This document shows, in pieces, positions 22,533-32,595 of a DNA stretch of 64,000 nucleotides. A program made the position numbers and the translations under genes. Within the stretch, counting starts at the first letter, position 1. Every line of letters begins with the position of its first letter. The notes below the pieces were generated by a model, which was not told the DNA's origin, did no database searches, and saw only the letters and a list, made by a program, of their open reading frames with translations. Location: contig JAUJYZ010000995.1 of the NCBI GenBank assembly GCA_033675265.1, forward strand, positions 1 through 64,000, read 5' to 3'. The stretch comes from Actinostola sp. cb2023 (taxonomy: Eukaryota > Cnidaria > Anthozoa > Actiniaria > Actinostolidae).

Positions 22533-23229
22533 TCAAAACCCTTCATGATCTCCATGTTGGACTGTTGGTAGGCTAGGACTCCACAGTTTCATAGACCTCT
22601 CATGGAATCTTCATGACCCTGTATACACCATCATTGGACACTTCATGGACGCTGCATATGGACCTCGTCGACCACCACCTAGAGGTTTGGAGTATGACGA
22701 AACTCTCAAACATTGTGAAGGATTTGATGAACTCTTAGATCCCCTGCAGAACCGATTTTTGAATCCTTTCTGAATTCTTTCAAAACTCCATTATATCTCC
22801 GTCATTTTTTCATCATTTCCTCTTCTTTCCGAGCCACCGAATTTCCAACGGAAACAAACCAGCTGATTCGGTTCATACCCTGCTTCTCAGGATGTTTTTG
22901 TACTTGGGCCCATATAAAATATTCCCCAGGCTGAATGAAACCAAGGATTTCCCACTGAACGAGTGTCCCTGAAGTACATGGGGATGACCACCGATTACTA
23001 CATGGACACCAATAGACTGCAGATGTGCAGCTTGTTTTTGTTGTCGCTTTGTTGGAGTCGTGACGTACTCTACTCCCCAATGCATCATAACTACAATGAT
23101 GTCGACTTTGTCCTATCGAAGCAAAAAAACAATAAAATAATGCAGTCATAGTAATGGACACATCGAACAGTACACTTGTTGTGGATATAAGTGATAGTAA
23201 TTACATGATTACCACCTCAAGTATGTTAA

Positions 23230-23883
23230 GGCCTGGTTCAAGCCCAAAAACGAGAAAAAAATGTGAACAATTATAATGTCACTTTCTTTTTACCAAACAT
23301 TACAAAACTTAGCACAGCCATAGAGTTCGACATCCTTAATTGATTGAAGTCAACAAAATACCAAAAAAGCTGAACACGTGATTAACCACGTGACAACAGT
23401 CTTTGACAATTTACTTTAAAATGCGGTCGCGGTTTTAAGAACAGTGTAAAAACAAACAATTGCATATGTTCTCAATTCTAGTGGTCTACACAACTGCGTT
23501 TGGAAAACTTGTCTCTGATTTCTCTTAAGAGAGATATTTACGAAAATAGGTCACGTGACCATTTAACCAGAATACGTTTTCTCAATTTTCTCGATAACTA
23601 AAATTATGGGACAGGTTTTCCAAACGCTATCTTTTTTCATTAGTTTTCCTTAATGTGGTAGCATAAAAACTTTTTCAGCATATCTTAAACTCGCGACCGC
23701 ATATTTAAAAAACGAAATTTCACATGCCCAGGTCACGTGACCACTTGACGTCAGTATTTTTAGGGCTAAATCATCAAACATCTTGAATATAATCTTATGC
23801 CTAAATATCAATGCCATAGAAATGAATCGTGGGGAATACTAAAAATAAACGTGATTTTGAGTGATGGCTTCATGAACCAGGCC
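23230..23883. mobile_element. TTAA-flanked 654-bp foldback in capA-like gene 2 intron
   Basis: Flanked by TTAA (23226-23229 and 23884-23887) with ends GGCCTGGTTCA / TGAACCAGGCC. Outside the TTAA the words CTCAAGTATG and CATACTTGAG are also inverted, so the palindrome spans 23216-23897. The same CTCAAGTATGTTAAGG word abuts the TTAA element nested in the Harbinger copies (11482-11497), linking the families. Confidence 0.75.
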
Positions 23884-24029
23884 TTAACATACTTGAGACG
23901 GTTTTATTTGGTAATCTCTGACATCCCTCCCAGCAGTAGAACACCTTTGCTACCCTGGTAGAAGACTCACTGTTGTAATCGAAGATCATTACCAAACACG
24001 AGGAACGATTAGTTCTAATCGCCCCTCAT

Positions 24030-24235
24030 TGATGAGTGACGATACCACTCTGTCCGAATTCTCTTTATAATCTGAAAGCGGGTTCTACTCCAATACATGT
24101 GGGATACGATGTCCTCGACTCTGCGCATGAGCAGAGCATATGCAAAGACTGGAATTCTTACTTTTCCGGACTAAAATCTTGGAACTCTATAAGTTTGCCT
24201 TTAGCCCATTGCTTATAAACGCTAGCACTCCATGA
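24030..24235. repeat. Dispersed repeat, copy related to 6.9 kb and 44.1 kb
   Basis: Carries CCACTCTGTCCGAATT, GTGGGATACGATGTCCTCGA and GCGCATGAGCAGAGCATATG, the reverse of the words at 6.9-7.2 kb, in the corresponding intron of capA-like gene 2. Confidence 0.75.
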
Positions 24236-24363
24236 AGTGTGTTATCTCTCTCGAAATTTCGGGCATGCACTTTCCCTTGAATGGTCAACTTCAGCGTGTC
24301 TCCGCCATGATTTGTGATCAAAATGACTATTATTGCCTCGGTAATCATCATAATATTATAAAC

Positions 24364-24500
24364 TAATAGCATGACATTTCGGGTGATTAGTGATTATATG
24401 TCCCCTCAAGCCTCGGGAGGTTTAGTAAAAGTTCAACACTAAAACCACCCACGGCTTTCGGGGACATTTAATCACTAATCACCCTCATGTCATGCTATTA
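24364..24500. mobile_element. Small foldback element
   Basis: TAATAGCATGACATTTCGGG at the left pairs with the inverted copy ending CATGCTATTA at 24500. The inner words GTGATTAGTGATTA and AATCACTAATCAC also pair around a ~45-base loop. Confidence 0.8.
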
Positions 24501-26650
24501 TATTATTATAATAAAATGTATTTTAAGTAGAGTACATTTTGACAGTTATGTTACACAACAGAATCACTGATTTAATCCGATACTATTAATTGCTGTATAT
24601 TCTCAAACACTTCTAGTTAAGCTAAGTTAATATCATTAAGACTTTAATCCCATTATCTCTAGAACCAGATGGTATTCCAGATCATGCAATTTCTTATAAT
24701 CTTATCATTTAGTCTCCTCCTATTTTGGCATAGACCACACATAATTATCTACCACACCCCAAGACACTATACTTAGTCAGAACTTCTTATTCCTATTTTC
24801 CACTTACAATATTTAGACACAATCAGATAACTTATAATTATTACTATCCAACAGTGTAACTTTGTTGCAGTGTTGCAGAAGTTAACTATCTAGAATCTTT
24901 AGATTACTTGTACGACTTAGCTGCGTATTTGATAATTGTAATCTAGAAGCACATAGGATATAGCCAATCACAACCCTAGATTATACTGACATTGATATAA
25001 TGATAGACAATTAGTGCGTCACTATAAAGGTGACCGCACCACAACTTGTAATTAGTCCTAGCCAGCCAGAGCTTGATTAAACAACGATTCCTACCACCTC
25101 TACCGAGAGCCTCCCTTAACAGTTATATTGAAATGCAATTTACGTATTTCATGAAGCCATACCTTAAGACGGTTGACATCCCTCGTTGCAGCTTCATCGG
25201 TGTAAATCGCTGGACCAGCATCAAGCTCTTCTCTTTTCTTAACACAGTAATAATAGACATGTCCGTTGGATGCTATGTTACGCCAGAAAGTCGAACAGTA
25301 TCCCAAGAAACCAATATTAATGCCATTTCTCTCGACGATCAGTGGATTCTACAAACCGAGTATGCGATAAACTGGGAGGAATTAGAAATAAAGGAGAAAG
25401 GAAAGAGAGAGTAAAGGAGAGAGAAGGAAGAAACAAAAAAAAAGGAAAGGGAACAAAATAAGTAAGAAGGGAGTCTGGAAGGGTGAAAGAAGAAATAAAG
25501 GTAAAAAGGAGTTAATAAAAAGACTAACTTGTGGTCTTTGTTCTTCTACGCTACCAAAGTTGTAACCAAAGGAATGGATGCCATGTTCTCTCAATAGCTT
25601 CACCGTGTAATTTATAGGCTTCGTTTTGTAATCATTCAGATGGTTATTAGCCAAGTTCATTATATCAAAACCTGCGTATCTGAAAAAACAAATTTACGCT
25701 ACACAACAATTTAGAAGGGTTATTTCATGTTCTGTCACTATCTCCCGCCCGTGCATCCAATTCTCATGTTCTTACTTTAAAGCTTCTACGTTGTCTGGAT
25801 CAGAACATATCAATAGAGCAAACTTCAACTGTGCATCGGCTTTCATGTCTGGACGTACGAATGGAGACTCTAGATTTCCTATGACCAGGTCTGACTCCTT
25901 AAACACAGGTGCCACTTTCGCAAAGGTGTCGTTATACGAGCAGATTCCTTTTCTAATAAAGTATTTCGCTGCACTATCAAAGCTAATATCTCCCGCAAAA
26001 TCCAGTAGTACATTTGCTCCTGCAAAATAGCAAAATATTTAAAAAGTATATATAATTAGTTACTCTATCCGAGGATGTACGACGATTTTCACTGATCCCA
26101 GGTTAGCGAACGTGAATTGACAGTCGACGATGCTTTCCAGAATCGAGTTTTTCCTTAAAAAACAATGCTAGTGATAGTAGCTCCACAACAGGCTCTGGTA
26201 GCCGATCAAATCAATTCGTGTGAAAAGTTAGGGCTTTCATGCGTAAAACTCGAAGATGTGATGGGCGAATGTGTGGCCGACTGAATTTTTACAAGTCCGG
26301 AACCAGAAACAATATTTGAGTCCGAGTGGGCGTGGAAATGCATTGGTCTCTAAGCAACCGTCTCGCATGATCAAATAAGAAAATATAGGATTTCGGCGGA
26401 GTCCTCTATTCTCAATCTCGTTCCCAGATCCATTATTTATTTCGTCGAGCATGCGCAGTAAGAAATAACGGCTTGCTCTATCATATCCTTCTATCGCCCG
26501 GAGGAGGTAAAAGATGGCTCTGCTCGCAGGGTAGGCTATTGAATGCTCAAGCGAAAACTACTTACCAGTTTTATGGATGTCGCTCCATAGTAAAACCATA
26601 AATAGCAGATTATAAATCATCATAAAGTTGTCGACCTTCCCTGGCGTCAT

Positions 26651-26787
26651 TTAAGAGTTGGTAGGTGTGTCCAGCACTACATCGATCTGTGCATGGGAAA
26701 CTTCACATATGTTTAGAATAGGCCATTATCACGTGACAGCCATGTTAATATGGAGCTGAGGCTAATTATAGGCATGACTAATTCAAG
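26651..26787. promoter_or_regulatory. Likely bidirectional promoter between capA-like gene 2 and THAP exon
   Basis: Only 137 bases separate the two divergent start codons. It contains TCACGTGACA (CACGTG at 26730-26735), an E-box of the USF/TFE3 type. The stretch is partly repeated in inverse orientation at about 28480-28570. A promoter role is inferred from position. Confidence 0.45.
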
Positions 26788-26939
26788 ATGGCGGCTTATC
26801 ACTGCTGTGTGCCGTTGTGCACAAATGATACTCGAAAAAAAAAAAAATGTCGATCGTTTCACAGCTTTCCGGCTCTAACGAAAAGGCGTTCTGAATCGGG
26901 ATCATTAAGATTCGTGGAGACCTCGGAGACTCTTTCAAG
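26788..26939 (+). CDS. THAP zinc-finger first exon (partial gene)
   Basis: Opens MAAYHCCVPLCTNDTRKKKK and continues CRSFHSFPALTKRRSE through a 13-A run, ending at CAAG|GTATGT in phase 2. The CxxxxC, then FHxFP, is the start of the C2CH THAP DNA-binding domain, found in cell-cycle and chromatin regulators and in P-element-like transposases. The rest of the domain (a Trp, then Cys and His) should be in the next exon, which I did not find. The A13 run is prone to slippage. It is divergent from capA-like gene 2. Confidence 0.6.
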
Positions 26940-28111
26940 GTATGTAGAAGTATAATAATTTGCTTAAATTGTTATTATATGCTCTGGCCGTCTATTCGGT
27001 ACAAAGTCATCAGACTGTTGTTTAAGGGATCATTTCTCCATTTAATGCAATATATGCCGCTTTAAAAATATATATTGTTTTTGATTATCGTTTGAAATTA
27101 ATGACGCCTCTATTGTGAAACATCAGTACACGCAGGCGGGGCCGATGATTCAGACTATCAAACAGGTTTATTTTACTTGCAATAGATTAGAGTGTACTAA
27201 CTAACAAATGTACTAACTGTAGTGAAATTAAGCTTGCTGTAGCGAGCTGCTTGAAATAGTAAGTCTGTTTTATGGTTACAAAGACCCTCAGGCCGACCTT
27301 GGAGCTACTTGAGTGCTGTATTACTTTGGATGAAACACCAGTTTTTGACAATAAACATATCTAGCAACAGGTAAAACATAAGTTTTTAGTATAGGTTATA
27401 TATTTTATATGTTATATTTGATTATTCATTTTTGTTGTTTCACCTGGGCGCACTTAATGTAGAGCCTAGCTCTGTTGTGTGACCCTCGCCATACATCTTA
27501 TAATTATCTTATTATCAAGTTTTTCTTTTTTTTCTTTTTTTCTCCTGTTATTTTGTATGGTGGAAGTTTTGTAAATAAATAAATAAATAAATAAAAATAT
27601 AAAATATCCTTTAAATGCGAAAAACAAATGGATATTATTTACAGTACATATATTATTTACAGCATGCTATATCAAGCAAAGAGCAAACAATCAAACAAGG
27701 TTAATTCTGATCAACTACTAAGCCGGCTACCTGAAGTTGATTTGGATCTTCATTCTTTTTTAATGAGTTAAAACACTTTGATCTCAAATACACCTGCATG
27801 GTTTGTATTGTCTGGTTCAGTAGCAACTGGAATGTGGAGCGAAGATAAAAAAAGCCGCTAGAAGGAAAGCGAAAGCAACGTTTCACAGTCACGGACAAAT
27901 TGTTAACAAATCTTGGAATTCGTGGATGAATAATTTATATCTCTTTGTTACCACTTTTAGGAGCTTTTTCACAAACAACAAATTCTTCCACATCGTTCAT
28001 TGTGATTTTTGGGCGGATTTCAAGAGACGCTGTCCATGCAATGCCTGGATTAATCATAACTATTACAATTTCCTCGAATCTGATTGGTTGAGAGACTGTC
28101 CTATTTTAGCA
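26940..28111. other. Non-coding or intronic stretch after THAP exon
   Basis: AT-rich with an (AAAT)n run at 27574-27595. No second THAP exon was recognised with confidence. Confidence 0.45.
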
Positions 28112-28215
28112 AATTAATAATGGTAATAGGACTGAGTGGAGTCCAATTCGGTCTGTAATCGTTTATCACGAGTATGATTACAGACAGAATTGGACGACAC
28201 GAAGTCCTGTTACCA
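28112..28215. mobile_element. Short foldback MITE
   Basis: TGGTAATAGGACTGAGTGGA leads into GTCCAATTCGGTCTGTAATC, then a short loop, then the inverted GATTACAGACAGAATTGGAC and AGTCCTGTTACCA. Confidence 0.85.
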
Positions 28216-28774
28216 ATTAATCATAACTATTACAATTTCTGAGAAAAAAGATTTTCATGATAAACAATGCTAAAATGCCCCAAAACAATGACATATTTTG
28301 GTGAAAAAGCGAGAAAAGTTTGTGAAAAATTTCTTGAGCGCGCGCGCGCTCGGTAGCGTAGCGATTGCGTGATAGCGCGCGCATTTTACTGAAAAGGTGT
28401 AATGTGATTGGCTCTTGCAACTGTCCGATTACAACTGTCCAATATGACAGTGCTTACAGTGGAGGCTTACGCCATCTTGGATTAGTCATGCTTTATTAGC
28501 CACGTTTTCATGTTAACATGGCTGCCACGTGAGAAAGGCCTCTCATGACCTTTACCTGTATTTTACTGGTAGGTGAACTCACAAGAGGCGTGGTGTGTCA
28601 GCACAACCCGCTACTTACAATATGAAAAGAACCGATACGCTGAGATTACTACTTGTTTATTGGATATAGTACGAAGTGCTTGTACTAAAATTGGCGTTGG
28701 ATACAAGTCAAGCAATATACGCGGCTACCTTGGATCAAGGTTATACTTTTAGAATAAGTAATATTTTAAATATA

Positions 28775-29052
28775 GCTAATTGCATAATCGTTGTCGGGTT
28801 GAAAATCATAAATCATAGAAGCTGAGACCGCAAGGATGGATGGGAAATCAGTTCATGACCCGCATTACATGCAGATATATTCAATGTTCTCGTAGTTTTG
28901 AAGGTATATGAGCTATTTACTAAGATCCTACAAGTCTGCATAAAATGGTTGATGATTTGACGGTGTTATTTGAGAGTTTTAATTTCCCAGAATTCCTTTT
29001 GGTCATAGCTTTCATGATTTTCAACCCGACAACGATTATGCAATTAGTTATA
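28775..29052. repeat. Inverted repeat, ~38-bp arms
   Basis: The arm GCATAATCGTTGTCGGGTTG (28790-28805 region) with flanking AATT and AAAATCAT returns inverted at 29012-29052, separated by about 200 bases. Probably the ends of a small element. Confidence 0.75.
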
Positions 29053-30317
29053 TGCGGCGAGCACTTTTGATGCCCATATAGGTCGATTGCGAATATTTTA
29101 ACTCCCTTATCAATTCCAACGATGTATAACTGGATGTTTTACTATAATTTTGATGATAGGAAGCACTGTTTGTCTGAGTAAATCAAAGTTAAAGTTGAAT
29201 GCAAATCAGGACGAATCACTTGCCGATTTAAAGATACTGGTTTCGCTGAAGATAATTATTCATGAATTTGATAAGGTCTTTCAAAATCTAGCTAATTGAA
29301 ATAGAAAGTTTAAATGAAAAACAGTTCGATGAAGAAAGCTAAAGAGACACGTGGGGAACTGTAAGCAAGGAAAGAGACGGTAGCCTTTGTGTAGCTTATT
29401 ACACGAGTCTGGTCGAGTTTATTTTCACGAATTCATCGTAGAATGCTAATCTGTGAACTAGATGAAACGATACCGTCTACTAACTATGCTTAAATCAAAC
29501 TACAGGAAAAGACATGTCTTTCTCGAAGTTTGATTCACTTCAGTATTACAACTAACCCGGCTTTGAAACAACGATTAAAATGTTTCTTGTAGTTTGATTC
29601 AGTTCATTATTAATCGCAAGTCCTGACTAACCGGCTTAATTAATTCTAGTCGAGTATTAGAACTACTGAACCGGCTTCAGTTGAAACAGCAAGTCTTTGT
29701 TGTAGTTTGATTCTAGTCGAGTATTAGAACTACTGAACAGGCAGCTTTGAACTGATCAACAAGTGTTAATTAATTTGAAACATATCCACTTGGTTTGAGA
29801 AAAATTAAATAATAAGCATTTTCTCTTAAAATTGAGTTTTTCAAAATCGATTGTAACTCAAAAAATGTTGGCTTCCTCACAATAAAATTGTATTTTTATG
29901 AATTTTACGAATACCATATAGGCATGTGCCACCTTAGCGAAAAACGTTTTTCGTGCTTTTCTAAAGTACAAATTCAACAAAATACACATGGATTTGTTAA
30001 ACAACTACACAGAATTACGAGATGTATTACGGATTAGGACTTACCAATTTTAAGATAACATTCCTCGAATGCTTTAACCCGAGGAGCAAATCAAACCTCA
30101 AAACGAGAGAAGCGAGATAGAAAACAAGGAAGATGAACTCAATCACTGTTAAAGAGATAGTTCTTCGCCACGTTGACAAAAGTAGTACTAGTAACATATA
30201 AAAGTACTTCTATTTAACACTTATTCGATTCATGAGCGCGCTATATGAGGTAATAATTATCAATAAGTCAACGAGCGTCCATGCGTCCATATTGCGTTAT
30301 AGAATCTCGAGAGAAAA
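29053..30317. other. Non-coding stretch with degenerate tandem repeat
   Basis: Between 29480 and 29760 the words TAGTTTGATTC, TAGTCGAGTATTAGAACTAC and TGAACCGGCTT recur three to four times at ~80-base spacing. No exon was recognised in the rest. Confidence 0.5.
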
Positions 30318-30515
30318 TAAAAAGAACCCATCTACAACTGGAACCCACCCAGTAAGGAGAAAAGAACCCATCTACAACTGGAACCCATCAAGTAAAGAGA
30401 AAAGAACCCATCTACAACTGGAACCATCCAGTAAGGCGAAAAGAACCCATCTATAACTGGAACCTATCCAGTAAGGAGAAAAGAACCCATCTACAACTGG
30501 AACCCATCCATTAAG
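30318..30515. repeat. ~41-bp minisatellite
   Basis: Five copies of a unit made of AAAAGAACCCATCTACAACT followed by GGAACCCATCCAGTAAGGAG, with a few substitutions. Confidence 0.95.
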
Positions 30516-31080
30516 GACGTTCGCGCGCATTGTTCACGCGCATCTTTTCTGCGCATAAAATCATGGTTCGAATCATCTCGTTCCAGTCCTCTTTCCTCAC
30601 GTCCAAGATGGCAGCCAGTCACGCATGTTACGTAGACGATTTTCATCGGCTAATATCTCGAGAACGATATCGGTGACCCCCATCTTTTATTTTGTGATTT
30701 TACAAAGAATCATAAAAGCTCCCCATGTACCAAATTTAAAGAAAAAAACATGGATAGATTTTGATAAAAACACGAATTTTGATGAAACCTTCAACCTACC
30801 GTCACGCGATAGAGTCGTCGATGGTTACATGGTGACTGTAAATATGAGCCAAAAACTACAGGTTTCTATATATTCACAAATCTTTGTACATAATTTTATT
30901 CTATAAACTCTTAGATAGCCATTTGAAGAAAATTTTAGCAATCCGTTTAGTTTTTCTACAAAAAAATACCTGTCATTCTCGACTTTCCGTGGATTTAACG
31001 CACGTAATTTTCGATCAGAAAAAGGGTTCAAACAACATATTAAAACCATGTTTTTTATACAATTAACTTAATCAAGCTCA
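30516..31080. other. Stretch without recognised gene
   Basis: A 93-codon plus-strand frame at 30625-30906 shows no motif or splice context. Nothing could be supported here. Confidence 0.4.
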
Positions 31081-31270
31081 AGTATAACTTCTATAGTTAC
31101 ACCTCCAGTTGCGACCACCTCTCCTAAGCGACCAGTTTTCCAAAATACCACAAGTTCAGTTTCAAGTCAAATCACTATAGTTGGAACCTTTCGTAAGCGA
31201 CCGCCTCTCGTTAGCGACCACAAAGGCGGCTTGACATTTTGGGTGGTCGCTTAGGAGAGGTTCGAATGTA
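31081..31270. mobile_element. Pogo/Tigger-like MITE
   Basis: Ends read inward as CTCCTAAGCGACCA and outward as TGGTCGCTTAGGAGAGGTTC, inverted around a centre with CGTAAGCGACC and GTTAGCGACCAC. Ends of this wording are common in pogo/Tigger-type MITEs. Non-coding. Confidence 0.65.
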
Positions 31271-31275
31271 GTATT

Positions 31276-31560
31276 TACCGTAAATCTTCTATTAAGCCGC
31301 GGCGTCCCCCTCAAATAAGCGCCCCTCTCTAATAAGCGCCCCCCTTAATAAGCAAGGAAGTTGACAATTCATATTGGCTTTGTTTCTACGTACTAAGTTG
31401 AATGATAATAAAGTATACGAAACTGATACATTAAGAGAATCTGAGTCTTCATGATTCCGCTTCCACCCCCGAATCTGAGTGTTTGGTTTAGGAAATTAAA
31501 TAAGCGCCACTCTCTATTCAGCGCCCCTCTTCTAATAAGCGCCCCCCTAAGACCTCCGAA
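31276..31560. mobile_element. MITE-like element with AATAAGCGCCCC words
   Basis: Clusters of CTAATAAGCGCCCC at 31310-31350 and again at 31500-31550 flank a short AT-rich centre with TTACCGTAAATCTTC at the left edge. A right inverted end is not clear. Confidence 0.5.
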
Positions 31561-31689
31561 ATTTAAAAAATTACGTTTGTCTTTATTCTCGCAAAATACA
31601 AGTAGTCTATTTTTAAAAGCACAAACTATCTAGTACTACATAGTTCAAATATTTTATGGCAACATTTTGTCACAAAGTGGACTCTGGAC

Positions 31690-32595
31690 CCTGCCATTGT
31701 TTTTATCAGTTTACCTCTAGCACATGCATACACTCGAATACCTGCACCCTGCCATTGTTTTTATCAGTTTACCTCTAGCACATGCATACACTCGAATACC
31801 TGCACCCTGCCATTGTTTTTATCAGTTTACCTCTAGCACATGCATACACTCGAATACCTGCACCCTGCCATTGTTTTTATCAGTTTACTCTAGCACATGC
31901 ATACACTCGAATACCTGCACCCTGCCATTGTTTTTATCAGTTTACCTCTAGCACATGCATACACTCGAATACCTGCACCCTGCCATTGTTTTTATCACCT
32001 CTAGCACATGCATACACTTTTGCATCAGTTTTTATCAGTTTACCTCTAGCACATGCATACACTCGAATACCTGCACCCTGCCATTGTTTTTATCAGTTTT
32101 TTACACTCGAATACCTGCACCCTGCCATTGTTTTTATCAGTTTACCTCTAGCACATGCATACACTCGAATACCTGCACCCTGCCATTGTTTTTATCAGTT
32201 TACCTCTAGCACATGCATACACTCGAATACCTGCACCCTGCCATTGTTTTTATCAGTTTACCTCTAGCACATGCATACACTCGAAATACCTGCACCCTGC
32301 CATTGTTTTTATCAGTTTACCTCTAGCACATGCATACACTCGAATACCTGCACCCTGCCATTGTTTTTATCAGTTTACCTCTACCATGCTACACTCGCAC
32401 CCTGCCATTGTTTTTATCAGTTTACCTCTAGCACATGCATACACTCGAATACCTGCACCCTGCCATTGTTTTTATCAGTTTACCTCTAGCACATGCATAC
32501 ACTCGAATACCTGCACCCTGCCATTGTTTTTATCAGTTTACCTCTAGCACATGCATACACTCGAATACCTGCACCCTGCCATTGTTTTTATCAGT
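31690..32595. repeat. 58-bp minisatellite derived from the 3' end of the NHL gene
   Basis: About 16 copies of a 58-bp unit containing TTTACCTCTAGCACATGCAT, ACACTCGAATACCTGCACCC and TGCCATTGTTTTTATCAG. Read on the minus strand the first unit is the last ~19 codons of the NHL gene (TDKNNGRVQVFECMHVLEVN and stop). Because 58 is not a multiple of 3 the frame rotates through successive units. Several plus-strand frames up to 161 codons are artefacts of the repeat. Confidence 0.9.

Larger units (their letters stand above)
21341..26650 (-). pseudogene. capA-like: CapA/PgsA-like (PGA_cap) gene 2, complete exon set with one frameshift
   Basis: Exons in reading order: 26566-26650, 25776-26020, 25529-25679, 25163-25348, 22879-23112, 21981-22102, 21341-21488. 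Exon 1 supplies a start and a signal-peptide-like segment (MIYNLLFMVLLWSDIHKTG), joined in phase 1 to ANVLLDF. The motifs equal those of gene 1 (VIGNLESP, NLANNHLNDY, MHWGVEY, IGGHPHVLQG, GVVTAAYLPLRI). Exon lengths match gene 1 except for a codon indel in exons 2 and 6 and a different donor in exon 5 (AGG|GTATGA). In exon 2 a run of three T (gene 1, 2556-2558) is four here (25979-25982 on the forward strand), which puts a TGA at once after ISF. Unless that is a sequence error, the gene is broken near its first metal-binding block. It is convergent with gene 1. Confidence 0.8.
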
